Source: Whitmania pigra
Lineage: Eukaryota > Annelida > Clitellata > Hirudinida > Haemopidae
Direction of reading: 5' to 3'
Length of the DNA stretch: 64,000 bases
Assembly (NCBI GenBank): GCA_021613335.1
Contig: JAJTWR010000231.1
Coordinates: 4,472,001-4,536,000 of the forward strand
The notes below the pieces were generated by a model. It did no database searches. It was not told the DNA's origin and worked only from the letters and a program-made list of their open reading frames with translations. Below, one piece after another: positions 38,246 through 50,900 of this stretch. Within the stretch, counting starts at the first letter, position 1. Each line of letters opens with the position of its first letter. The position numbers and the translations under genes are program-made.

Positions 38246-38400
38246 GCTTTTAATTTGTTTTCACTGATCCATCCGCGAATTGTTGAGTCAGATACCCCTA
38301 ATTCTCTGCTTACTTTAGTGCGAGTTTCGCCGTTTCGCATTCTTTCGATGACATCCAGCTTTTGCCTTTGAACATTATTTTGAAGCATCTTCACGTTTTT
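38246..38400 (-). pseudogene. Pogo/Tigger-type helix-turn-helix transposase remnant
   Basis: The minus-strand frame reads RQKLDVIERMRNGETRTKVS then RELGVSDSTIRGWISENKLK and a stop. This is the Psq-type helix-turn-helix found at the N-terminus of pogo/Tigger/CENP-B-like transposases. The frame upstream is broken (TGA after an ATGAGTAAAAAAACG start), so it is a relic of about 46 codons. No catalytic domain was found next to it. Confidence 0.6.
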
Positions 38401-39134
38401 TTACTCATGGCAGTTTTTTTATTGCCAAGTACTTCTGTAATTCCAAAACATTTCTTTTAAAAATTGCGAATTTTAATTTCAGCGGATTGATCGACTATGC
38501 CTCATTTTTAATTGATCTGCGGCATATTTTGTCTAGGGATGAATAAACATTGGGAGTCCAGTTTTTTCGCGGATTATGGATCCACAGCTTAATGATGCTG
38601 TTGGTGCAACTTGAAGGAGCAATGGAAAAACGAAATGTCTCCACTCTTCGGGATTCTACTATGCAGCCTACAAGAATTAAAGCGATAATTTTAGTCGTTT
38701 TTGATAACCAATAGCACAAACTGTTTCCCTTCAACGATTCAGATTGAGAAAAACTTCAAATTATGGAAACTTAATTTTGAGCCAAAGTCAATATGCATCA
38801 GAGCTCTTGGATGGAGTACGCTACATTTCTTACCATCGAAAGGTAGAAAAGTGAGAAGATAATTCTTAGCTATTCCGTCTGCGACTGCCAACAGACTCGT
38901 TCCCCTCAGTAACTGGCTAAATGTTAATAACTAATTGAACGACAAAAAACTATTTTTAAATTAGTATTGTGATAATTTTTTATAAATAAAATTAATTTTG
39001 GATGGAAATGAATTATGTTGGGGAATTATTTGAAAAATAAGATGATGCTATAAAAAATGTGCTAATTTTGATCCTAATTCTTGAGGATTTTGTCGTATCA
39101 TTACTAAATCGCATAGCTTTATACGTCTATTTTC
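38401..39134. other. Intergenic downstream of HLX
   Basis: A 79-codon minus-strand frame at 38734-38495 resembles no family I know and lacks splice context. Nothing else was recognised. Confidence 0.4.
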
Positions 39135-39140
39135 TTTATT
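39135..39140 (-). terminator. Poly(A) signal of HLX
   Basis: AATAAA on the minus strand, 150 bases beyond the HLX stop codon. Confidence 0.5.
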
Positions 39141-39289
39141 TTAACATTTAGAATGAAAAGCAAAATAAAAACAATGCGATAAATAACATTTGAACTTGTA
39201 CAAGATCAAATATATTAAAGTTCAGTCAGCAGGTTTAAAGAAAAATTCGAGGTCATCGCACATTTACAATTGTAGCAAAATCGTTGACA

Positions 39290-41128
39290 TCAATATTGTT
39301 GTTTCTCGTCATCAGGAAATTCACAGGAAGTTTCGTTTTTAATTTCCTCGCTGCTGACGTCACTCTGAATTCCGTTTTCATCTAAATTGCTAAAAAGATT
39401 CTCTCGCTTTTTGTGATTGGCCGCTTCTTCTAGATGGCGCCATTTCATTCGACGATTTTGAAACCAAACCTTAACCTTTACCAATGCAATGCAAACGTTA
39501 TTAATAATTTTGCGTATGATTAAGCAAACATGATAAATATATCGTATTATTCATAATATATATTTTCTATCTAATTAAAAGCATGACTTGATTAGGGATG
39601 TTGGAAGAATCTGGAATAGAATCGACAGAAGCAAAGTTTAAAGGTGAGGAATAAATAACTAGCTGCTTAATTTATAATGGAATTATACCTGCGCGTCGGT
39701 AAGTCCAAGCATAGCTGCTAACTGCCTTCTATCAGGTTTGGTGACGTATTTTTGAACTTCAAACCTTTTTTCTAAACCTTTTCTCTGAAGGTTCGAAAAG
39801 ACCGCCCTTGACCACGACCTTTTCTTTTTCAAGTTGGTGGTTGTCGAAGGCAGGTTGTTGCTAATGCTTCCATCAGAAACGGTCGTTGCGGGATAATTGC
39901 ACAAAGTGAAGCCTCCGTTACAAGCACTGTCATTTGTGAAGGAAGGTTGAAATAAATTCGATGGGATTTGTTTTAGGGATCCAGAAAATAACTGATTGGT
40001 CGAAGATTGGCTGTTCATAACACCTGAAAGAAAAAGAAAATAATTAAAACCTAATGCAAGACTCAATAAAAACTTGTTTACTTTGTGCATTTTCATGGAA
40101 TGTCCTTGAGCGTGTCATGAGTTGGTAAGCATGTTGTTGCGTCAAATACTGAGCCAATCTCACTTCTGCATTCATTCCCACTCTTTGACGCCCGCTCAAT
40201 GGAGCGAACAGTAGCGGAATGAAAGAAGGGATATGTGAAGAATGATAAGACATTTGGTATGGAAAAGCGGGTCGGAAAAGCCTTGCAATGGATTGACTGG
40301 CTATTGAGGGCGATTTGCTGCTCGCCGAGCAGCTATTGGATAGACATTGGTTAACACTTTGAAGCTCTAATTGCTCAGCGGATTTTGACAGAGAGTCGTT
40401 GTCATTTTCTGAGATTTCATTGCTCGGTGCAAAGTTTTTCGAGGCCGTAGTTAAAGGTAAACAATTGAAGTCCGAAGCACGATTCGTCTGTAAATTGATG
40501 CGACGGCAAACACCTACAATTTAGCCAAAATTACGTAAAGAAGTAACTTCGAAGATGACCAATTTCATAATTATGATAATAAATGCAAAGGTTAATACTG
40601 TTAGAGTACCTCACCAGCTTTCACATCACATAATAAGTAAAAGAAAATTGTAAGAAGGTTGTTATAATACAATATATACGCTATATATGCAATATACTAT
40701 ACATACTCGAACGACGATTTAAACAAATATTGATAATAAAGTAGGTATGGCACTACAAATATAAACCAAAAATACTAAAATGACCAACCCTCTTTACGTG
40801 CTTTTTTATCTCGTGACGATTCCAAGATGGCATCAACCCCAAATTTCAACTTATTTATTTTAACTTTAATTTTTGGCGTCGAAGATATGGACGATAAAGG
40901 CGAGGATATGAGAGTTGGTGAAGGGTGAAGATCTGTTGATTCCATTTCATCGTAGGATTCAGAAGAAAGCGATGACGTTCCTTGGAATGAGTCGTTTCCA
41001 GCATTGCAAGACTTGGGAGAGTAAACACCCTGATTCTCCTGTGACCACGGAGGTAGAAATTTATTCCAGGAAGGATAAAATTGTTCACAACGGCCAACCG
41101 AAGTCGAAGATTTTGTGCTACACTGCAT
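39290..41128 (-). CDS. HLX: HLX (H2.0-like) homeobox transcription factor
   Basis: Four exons: 41128-40798, 40513-40082, 40023-39689, 39475-39290. They total 1284 nt (427 aa). The homeodomain runs across exons 3-4 and is almost identical to vertebrate [43 protein letters not shown], then [14 protein letters not shown]. The intron falls after homeodomain Gln44, as in other homeobox genes. Exon 1 ends in an Eh1-like repressor motif ([12 protein letters not shown]), which in HLX proteins recruits Groucho co-repressors. Exon 2 is Ser-rich and unconserved. The C-terminus is acidic. The exon 1 donor is uncertain: GTAAAG after 40798 is preferred, GTTGGT after 40789 is also in frame. Family role: nuclear repressor/activator in mesodermal and gut development. 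It is single-copy here with no neighbouring homeobox gene. Confidence 0.95.
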
Positions 41129-41343
41129 GATCCAATTCTAACGGTGAAATCTAATGAAAGCAAGCAATATAGCTTCATCCACAGGACATTTGAGCAAGGA
41201 ACTCAACGAGAACGCACTAATAAATATTACACCAAAGTAGTCATTAATTATTTTCAATACTGATTTCGGATTGATGATTCAAAAAGTAGCGTAATAACTT
41301 TTTATAAGATATTGCGGTAACTCCAGCTGCTCTCCTGTGATGC

Positions 41344-41351
41344 TATTTATA
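41344..41351 (-). promoter_or_regulatory. TATA box of HLX
   Basis: On the minus strand this reads CTATAAATAGC, a strong TATA element, about 215 bases upstream of the HLX start codon. That would give a 5' UTR of roughly 185 bases if transcription starts 30 bases downstream. Confidence 0.55.
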
Positions 41352-41359
41352 GCTGGGTT

Positions 41360-44300
41360 GAAACTGCTCACCATCTCACTTCACACTACTCGTCGTCCAA
41401 TGATGAAAATAATCGTCTGCTTCAATGTTTAGAATATCCCGCCCACTTCGAGGAGATTTTAATTGTGTTTACATCATCATCAACGTCTTGCTACGGTTGG
41501 AGGGCTCATTAACGACGGCATTGCTTTAGAATAAATATAATAAAAAATGTGTAAAACGATTATGCGATTATAAATATTGCAATGTAATGTTATATTATGG
41601 TGTAACATCTACGAACCTTAGGTCCGCTATCGTCGCCAAATTTAACATCGCTATATTGAATGACAGAACCAGTCTGCATCACATGAAGTCCACGCCAGTA
41701 AATACGAACAACAAGTTCTTTAAAATACTCAATAAACTTTTATAGAAAGAGATGACATTTTCAAAGGAAATAAAGTCTTGGCATCAAAAGTTTAAACAAG
41801 TTATTTATGACGTTGTTGAATGCCCAACTGATAAGACTTCCACTTTTAAATCCAATTATCCATTATGCATCCATTTCTTATCACTCCTCAAATGTTGCAA
41901 ATGATATAATGTTATTGGTCATCCTAATTTTTATGTAAATCATTCTTCCATGAAATTTGTTGTGCTTCAGCAAATAGTTAGAATCATTAAAAATTAAAAC
42001 TTTTCAAACGGTTGAGTTTAATGAGCAAGGGACATTTATGAGCATAAAATGCCAGATTTCTTTGGAAACACCTAAAATTATTTTTTTTTTGTCCGTTGTT
42101 TCAGACACATATCCCAAATATATTTAGAAAATGACAAATTAGAAATTGCCTCGATAACATTTGCGAGATGTCATTTCTGAACATGTACGATAGGAGTGCA
42201 ATAAAAGTTTCCATGCAAGTATCAGATGCAGGTCAAGACCTTTGGCCATCGCAGCTCCTTGGTCACTGAGTGACGTTTTGTCTAGCAGGAGTTCGTGCTC
42301 CAAACACAAACAACTTGTCACCAAACTTTGATAACAGCCCACATCAATCACACATCTCAAACTCTAAGTCTGATTGTATGTTTCATTGACAGAAAGCAAG
42401 AAAGACCGCCATTCTGTTTTATTTCCTTCGAGTTTATTCAACCAATCAAGAAGTTAAAGGCAGATCACTTTTTTAAAAATGAGGTTGAAGTACGCAGACA
42501 TCAAAATAAAATTCATTAAAGGGGAATTTAGCTCCACTTTAGTTCCACGTTATTTAAATTATGCGGAATTTTTTATGTTATTGATATAAATTATTCTACT
42601 TCGAGATTATCTGATAGAAACTATTCTTAATAATGTTATACAAATACAGCACATCATTAATAAATTATTCAGATGATTTCATATAAGATTAAATTTATTT
42701 TTAAATGAATCCATAAGGAACAACAAATATCTTGAGTTTGTCAACAAGCGTTATAAAAATAAAAACGTTAGCACTGAATGTTTGCAGGAAAATAGACATT
42801 TATAAATACGAGTAGTGGACATGAGAGCCTCCGTCAAGCTATTGACCCAGGTATAGAATTTCTTCAACCTTTTCATCGACTGTCCAGCAGGCGATAAACA
42901 ATTTATGCCTCCTTGGAAAGCTGAATAATTTGTTTGCAACAATTTGTACACACAGTTCACTGACTCGGATTTTCTTTGTTGCGAATCCCAAACATTTCTG
43001 AACCCAGTTGTAATTTAAAGCGCCCACACAGGTGGCCGTAACTTTGCCAAGATGAACTAGAGCAATGTTTGTGTAACAAGTGCTGAAGCAACTTTTTTAA
43101 CCTATGCTATTAATTTTGTCAGATTTCTTTATCCATTTATCTTTTTTATTGTTTATTGTATCTTAAACACAATTTTTCAAAAACTCCACCTCTGGAAACA
43201 TTTGAAGGTGTTTATTTTCCCGTCAGCCAATCACGCTTTAGCTTTTTGGCAGGAGAGATTCTGATTGGAGAATTTGATCCTGTCTTATTATTTAGAGAAT
43301 AAATAATGAGCTTTTCAACAAGTTGTACAAGGGTTTCTCCAGTCAACATAATCGCTATTATTTGAAACATTTACACAAAATTCTGCATTAATTTATTCTT
43401 CTTAATTAATAATAATTATTATTATGATTTTATTTTTATTATTATCATATATTATATTATTAATGATTTATAATAATTCATATATTTGTCAATTGTTTTA
43501 GTTACGACGCTAATATTAGTACTTCAATAAATAACTATTAATAAATTATAAGACGACAATTATAAAACCTCTTCATAGTTTTTTCTGCCACCTTTTAATA
43601 AAAGATTTCCCAACTTTTTCATATAACCCTCATTCGTTCATTTGAATTTTCACGCTTGAAGCATCAGAGTGGAACTTCCTGACAAGATAAACAAACCAAT
43701 GTACATCAGCACCACAACCATCATCGTCGTCATCGTCGATAGATCATCAATACAAACTCACATTTGTTTATACAGTTTTTCGGGAAATGTTTTGTCTACT
43801 GCAAACATTATAATATTGTAATTATAATATTGTAAACACAATGGCGATCTCATTTGATCGATGATTTATTATGCCTTCAGATTTCTTTTCATATTAATCT
43901 TCCTTCGTCAGTGTTAATCAGGGCTGCCGAAAGAATAAAAAGTGCCGGTTCGAAACTTTCTGTGCACCAATACTATACCATATCTAGATGATTCAGATGA
44001 AAATCCAAAGGTATAAAATCATAGAATGATATGAAGTTGTTCAAACTTAATAAAATATAAAAACAACAATTTCTTAACTTTCATAGAAGCAAAAAAAGGT
44101 CATCTCCTCAAGTTGAGGGTTTCTTCCCTTAGAAAAAGCTGAAATGACGTCACTGTATAAGGAACTTTTGTTAACAATTTTATTTTATGTGGCATTATTC
44201 CATAAAATGATACTCATTGCTTGTTAATGCGTACAAATATATATGTAATAAAAAGTCTTACTGCCACGTAAAAAGCAAATGGCGTTCTCAGAAAGTCTTC

Positions 44301-46417
44301 GTCTGGTGTGTTTCATCCAGGAATAGAAATCTGTCATCGTGAAAGTGTTAACCAAGAACCTGGAGTGCATCTCCCCAACTGTCTACTGATTTGACCAGAA
44401 AAGTCATTCTAATACCTTTTTTGCTTCCTCAGACCAAATTGAAATAACTTGCCCAAAAGTGCATCATCCCTTTATAGTTGTTGTTATATATAGGTGAAAC
44501 AATGAGGAATTAAATAAAATATGAGTTTTGCGGAATTCTTAAATCATGAACACTTTAAAAAATCGGCCAAGAATTTGAGGAAAATTTAATTTCTAATCTA
44601 AGGTCGTAAATCCTTTGGTTATTTTGTACAAGATCAGGAACTTGATCGTCATTTCAGCTTTTTCCATTTCAGAATATTGAATCTTTCTCGACCGACAAAA
44701 AAGAATGCTAAAAGACAATTTTCGGAATGGAATATAACATAATAGAATCTTTTAAGGATTAAAAAAAAGGAGACTAGAAATGTGATTATTTGTATTAATA
44801 TGTTTATGCTTTAAACAAAAAATTTGTTTAAAATAGCAAAAAAAATAAATTTAAAAAAACACTGATTTGATACTGATGGACATGTCTGTCGCAGTACGAC
44901 TAGCACTGTTTGTGGAAAATTAACTAGTTGGGGACAACTCTTTGGTTTGAGTGCTTTGAGTCCAATATTTTTCAACATTACAAGTTCGATAAAGTCGTTC
45001 TCCATCTATCAGCCAATCAATTCATTAGTGGACCTCCCAGCAATAATTCAATCAACATCGCCACTGTTATCTCTCCACTCATCAATGCATAAATCCATCC
45101 TTGTGGCCCTTCATCTGTCCACTCATAAATATTCCACATCTGCTCACGTGGTCATGACAAACATCTTCATCATTAACCGAGGCCTTTTATTACTTACTTT
45201 AAGATTTCTAGTGCACAAATGCTCACAAAAATAAGCTTTATTTGCTTTTACTAGAAAATGATGAAAAAATATTAAACTTTCGTATGGAGTCTGATACCTA
45301 TAAATGTTTTCTAAGTAATCGAATGACGCTTAATTATTGCTTGAAGTTGATGGAACTGCTTATAGAGAGTCGAACAATATACATTCATATAATTCATATT
45401 TAGTAACTACCTTAATGTGTATGTTACTTTGACGCTTTAGACTGGAAGGTGGCTGGAAGCGATTTGGTGTTAAAAACGAAATTGACCATATTTCGTCGAA
45501 CTAAATGCAATTATTATTGTTATTATTTTGTCATTCTAAGTTATATTGTTGCATATAATGTAACATAAATATGCGATTATTAAATTGTGCTGGAAAAATA
45601 TTTTCTTAAAAACTGGCAACACATGATTCGAACATTTCAAGAAGGAAATTTATGATGTGAAATATACTCTCGCTCATGACAGGAGCAGAAAAGCCGCTGA
45701 AAGAAGATATAAAAATGAATTCCTTTTTAGGGAACTTGTCTTACGTGCCATCAGCAAGTATTGCTAGATTACAACATGTCACTTTACACCTTCAATATTT
45801 ATTATAACTTATTTCTTTCATTAGAAATTATTAAATTTTAGTTGTTAAATAAAAAAACGGAAACTTAAAAATCATCATTAAAAGCGGCATAAAACCGGTG
45901 TTAAAGTGCGAGGATAATTAAATAAAAAGAGAGATGGTGATGGGAAGGTGAGGGAAAGCGAAAGAGGTGGGAACTGATAAAGATGAGCAGATAAAAATAT
46001 CATAAATACATCCATTCTGAAGGCTTCAAAATACAGCTGATGCTTGCGATATTCTTGTTAACAGATAGGGAAGACCTTTCATTTGACCTAATTATTTCAA
46101 ATATAACTTAACGCAATCAACTTATTACAAATTTATTAATTTTTAATGTTTAACTAATAAGTTACTGTTATTCAAGTCATTATTATTACTGTTTTGTTTC
46201 ATTATTCGCATCGCAGAACTTGGTAACATCGCTTGATAGACAGAAGTTACAAAAGCGGTGAATTCATCTTGGAAAAGATCCAATTATTATTTTGTGAAGT
46301 GATAATCGAAGATCTTCAGAACGAAACTATGATATTAGGTTTAATTTGCTACGATTAGACTATGTAGAATGTTTATATATTTAATTCAAATAACTTGGTG
46401 GTCTAGCTGTTGCTCTC
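41360..46417. other. Gene-poor 5 kb upstream of HLX
   Basis: No convincing exon was found on either strand; frames are short and start at non-ATG codons. It contains an AT-rich block near 43380-43560 and a MITE fragment at about 44095-44155 (GAAAAAGCTGAAATGACGTCACTG). It may hold regulatory sequence for HLX, but I see no specific element. Confidence 0.5.
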
Positions 46418-46580
46418 CAGGGACGTCATTTCGGCAATTTCCAAAGGGGGTAAACTCTTGCACAACTCGAGATGACCTTTTTTTTCTAGCCAAAATTCAG
46501 GGGGGGTGGCAAAACGTGAGGAGATGACCTTTTTGGGGGTCTACGACCCCCACCCCCCCCTTCTCCAAATTATGTCCCTG
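46418..46580. mobile_element. 163-bp hAT-type MITE with exact target duplication
   Basis: The termini CAGGGACGTCATTT and ATTATGTCCCTG share an inverted CAGGGAC. The flanks are an exact 8-bp duplication, TTGCTCTC (46410-46417 and 46581-46588). The interior has AGATGACCTTTTTT motifs and a long C run. Fragments of the same family lie at 26311, 26826 and 44095. It has no coding capacity. Confidence 0.88.
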
Positions 46581-46588
46581 TTGCTCTC

Positions 46589-47307
46589 GACATTCAAAGC
46601 GCCGCATATTAGTCTCAAACCCTCTTATTACGAACAAATTAATGATCTAAACCATCCGAACTGTTCACTCAATGTTTTTCCACGGTTCACCGTTGATACT
46701 GCTCTCCGTCTTAATTGCCTGATAATTCACCTCACACTCTTCTGCTGTCATCAGATTTCAGCAACTTGTTGATACCTTATTAACTATTATCATCAAAATC
46801 TAAGCCTCCCTGAATGAATTATGTCAAGTACCAGAAAGATAAACTAGAAAACTCTCCAAGTGAGCAAGTAAACATCATTACTATGGTACTCCCGATGATA
46901 AACCGTTTACTTTCGCCAGATCTTTATAGCAACTGATTCGACGAATGATACTAAAAATCCTAACAAGATTCGGCAATAAACTCGAGCAGGCGAGCATATG
47001 CTGTCCGTTTATCGACTGTCCAAGTGCAAGTCTTAGTGTCTGCGAGCGAGAATCACCTAAATTTCCTGATTCCTCATATCTTCACTGCTCAATATCTTAT
47101 CGCCATCTTAGCATAAATGGTGTTAGAACTTCAACAGATACCTTGCATCGATAAGGACGCTACAAAATGCTACTAGAACAAACTCCTGAATATGGTATAT
47201 ATCCCGAAACCAAATATAAAATCTTTATAAAACACAATTCTAAGCTGTTTCATGAACGAACCATTTCAATAAAATTCGAAAGCCCTGGGTCGAACTTAAT
47301 CGGATGT
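46589..47307. other. Intergenic, nothing recognised
   Basis: There are short open frames only, with no splice or homology support. Confidence 0.4.
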
Positions 47308-47395
47308 AAATAATAATAATAATAATTAATAATAATAATAATAATAATTGATTTATAAAGCGCCATGTGCGTAGCATCAGAGGCTATTATGACCA
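47308..47395. repeat. TAA microsatellite plus TTTATAAAGCGCCA repeat
   Basis: An imperfect TAA run (47308-47349) leads directly into GATTTATAAAGCGCCATGTGC and CATCAGAGGC. The same junction occurs at 62785-62840, which shows the microsatellite is part of the interspersed repeat. Confidence 0.75.
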
Positions 47396-47777
47396 TTATT
47401 TATTAAATACGAAGCAACCTTAGCAAGCATTGAGTAATCACGTATATAACTCGCTTAGTAAATGCTTACTTCAGCTGAATTACTTTCCATTACTTATAAA
47501 AACAAATTTAAAGTTTAAAAAAAAACAAGTGACTTGGCTAATTGTTGGCTAGCCAAAAATTAGTCATCCCACTATCACACTTTATTTTAACACATGGAAA
47601 GTAATATATTTGTACATTATTGCCCTGTTAGGATAAACAACCACATCAGCGACATAATCACACTCGAACATCGACCAAATCCTAAAAATATTTGTAATAG
47701 ATTTTTAACTCAGTTCAAGATACACAATGGGGCAATTCGTGAATAATTTGTTAAAAAATTAAAAATTCAATGTTGCG

Positions 47778-47783
47778 TTTATT
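47778..47783 (-). terminator. Poly(A) signal of the EFCAB14-like gene
   Basis: AATAAA on the minus strand, about 128 bases past the stop codon at 47911. Confidence 0.5.
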
Positions 47784-47910
47784 TACAAAACACTAAATAA
47801 TCATGACTCTATTACAAGATCCATGCAAACCTATCACAAAACGTAGCAAATAACAAAAACAGAGAGTATAAAAATAATAATGTTTCTAAACTTAAACACC
47901 AATTGGCCCT

Positions 47911-50900
47911 TCAATTTCTATTTCTGTCCGTATCGTTCACAAATGTCGATGCAGAACTGGAGAGACTAGGTGATGATGTCAATACATCTTCAGATGTAGA
48001 TGCTACAATGCCTTCATCAATTTTCTTGATCTTAACTTGTTCAGAGTTTTTGGTACTGCTGCTAATTCCAGTTTTATTCTGCAGCAGGTGATTCTTCTCA
48101 GCCTCAAGTTTTGATTCAAGTGATGAGGTACGATTTGTGAGACTCAAGAGGCTTGAGTTCAATGCCTGCACATTGGTTCACAAGGAAAAGCATTATTTCC
48201 CTCATAGAATTTTGCTTTTCTATATTTTTTATGTTTTATTCAAGTTTTATAGCCACAACAAACCAGTAAAAAGACTTACATTTACTACATCAAAGATTCC
48301 AAATATTTCAGTTTTCAATTTGTTTGCCTCATCTGTTACCTGAAATGGGAAACCAAAAATTGTTAATGGATTAAATTTATTTGCTTATTAAACTTCATAA
48401 ATTCATTTAAATAAAAAAGAGTTACATTATTTCTTGAAGCTTCAACTCCTTTTTTAAATGAATCAAGAATTTTCTTCATTTCGTCGTTCAGTTTCATGTT
48501 AACCTTCTGCAAGAAAAACGCAAAAGACATGACAATTATGCGTAACAGATTGACGCAGATTGGAGGCCACTATATCAACTCTCCTCAAAAGTATTAAAAA
48601 TTTATAAACAATAAAACTGCAATTCTTTCGAGAATCTGTAGACCCAAATGAAAAATAATTCTTCATAGAGCTCTACATAAATTAGTTTCCTATCAATGAA
48701 TAAAAATCAATATCACTATCACACAACCCACTTATCCTGAAAAGAAATACCTAAAATTAACAGATTTACAACTAAAGTATAGCCTAGAGAAATAAATGTT
48801 TCCATGCCAGCGATACAGTTAATCACAAGTTTGACAAGTTTGGATCAAGAGGACAAGAAGAGAACCTCAAGCAGAACTCAATTTTAATCCAGATTCAGAA
48901 ATTATGGTAAAGCATTTGCAACTAAGGTTAGACTTAGAGATGAGTAGATAGATGTATCTTGACAATATTTGTTATATCTATATTCATAGAAATGAAAAAT
49001 ATAATCCCCATGGTACTTAAGGTTGGAAAGTTATTATACAAGCTCAATCAGAAACCAATTATTTGAATTTGCATAACGTATGTTTCCTATCACAAATTAA
49101 AAAAACCAATGTGCACAAGAATAATTCAAAGTAATTTTTGTGGTAAGGAATAAACTCGAAATTAAATCAGATCTCATTCACACTTCCACACATATATCTT
49201 ATGCTTAATTTATTTAGTTTTATGACTTTCTAGAATATATTGTTAATATCACAGCAATCTCATGGGATGAAAGTAATGGCTTTGATTAAAACTTGAACTT
49301 GAGGTTATTACAATCAACTGCACATGATTCCAGGAATTCATGAATTCATTCAGATAAGCTACCAGATTATATATCAGATTAATTTCCAAAATTCATTTAT
49401 TTAATTGTTATAGAACAAAAATTAACATTCAAATCATTTACATTCTCCCTAGTGACTAAAAGGCAAACAAACATGTGAATACCTCCTGTAAGTTTTTAAA
49501 TGATTCCTGGATTTCAAATTTATATTTCTTCAGTTCAGTTATATCATCTTTTATAACATTCATTGAACTTTTGTCATCTGCTATTGTCTGCAAGGAATGT
49601 TTAACTTATCTCAAATTAGCTATAGAAATCAAAACAAGCATCTCCACTTTCTAGAATTAAAGATTTTAGATTACGTGTGACTCATTATACATTTCACTTT
49701 TAATCAGCATGCACTTTTAAAACAATTTATTCTGAATAATGCCAAACTACATTTTCCTCAAGTTGAAAACAAGCAATCAAAAATAATTACAATTTCTATC
49801 TAAATGACACACAAGGTAACCCAAAGGGCATGTCAAGTCATCAAAGCAAAAGTCATTAAACTTCTTGTTTGCATCTACAGCCCTGCACTGCTAAAAAAAG
49901 TGGCAGTTATACAGTGCTATTGCAAAACTTGGCCCAGGTTCAAAAATCACACTTTACACATTTATCTTTTTAAATTACTGCTGATTTTTGACCCAAACAT
50001 CCTTTATATCACAAATTAGTATTTCATTAATATACAATAAAATTTAGCAGCAAAATCTGAATATTATTGGGATTTTATCGATAAATGCCCTTGATGTTGT
50101 TTTTCGAAGTCTTTGTGGCTGATCATGGGGTCTCTTCCTGTCTAGTAAATAATATTTATTGCAGGAAGCACAAAAGCCAATTATTAATAAAGCTCTATAT
50201 AAATATCCCACTTCCAAAACTCACTTATGTAATATAAGTACTGTTAGGTTGCGTTGTTATAGATGGGTTCTGAAAGCAGTCTTAATGATATACCAAAAAG
50301 GACAAATAAAGGCCTTTAAAGACTTGATTTTGTCAATTTCAGAAATTTCTAGGAGCATTAACTGATCTAGAAAAGTTATAAGACATTACTGGAATGATCC
50401 TGAACGTTATGGATCAAAAACTCTGAACGTGAGAAACGAGCTGTTCTCCATGAAGATTTCAAGGGTTTAGCTCAACAAAGACTTAAAAAATAAGTTAAGT
50501 TTGGAATTTAGTTGATGGACCATATTCAGGTGCCTTCAGAAGAGTAGTTTTCTGAAATTTATTAAGCGTCAGCACAAGCCACTTCTAACAGAGGCTCACA
50601 AGAAGATCCATCTAAACTGGACAAAAGAGACAGTGAGTTCTGAGATGAACTGGGATTCCATTATTTTTTCAGATGAAAAGAAATTAAATTTGGCTGGTCC
50701 AGAAGGCTATAAATGTTATTGGCAAGATGTCAGAGGGCTCTGAGCTGTCATTTAATCTTGTGGTCCATCTGAACTCGTCGTCATGAAGGGGAAGCACAGC
50801 TTACAAAAATATGTTGAAACACTGGACCAGTATTTCTTTCTGATGTGTGACAAATTTGGAGATGATTCAGTCATTTTTCAACATGACAATGCTCCGCTAC

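Noticed and set aside
42139..43027. Minus-strand ORFs upstream of HLX
   Set aside because: They are short, start at non-ATG codons, and lack recognisable domains or splice partners.
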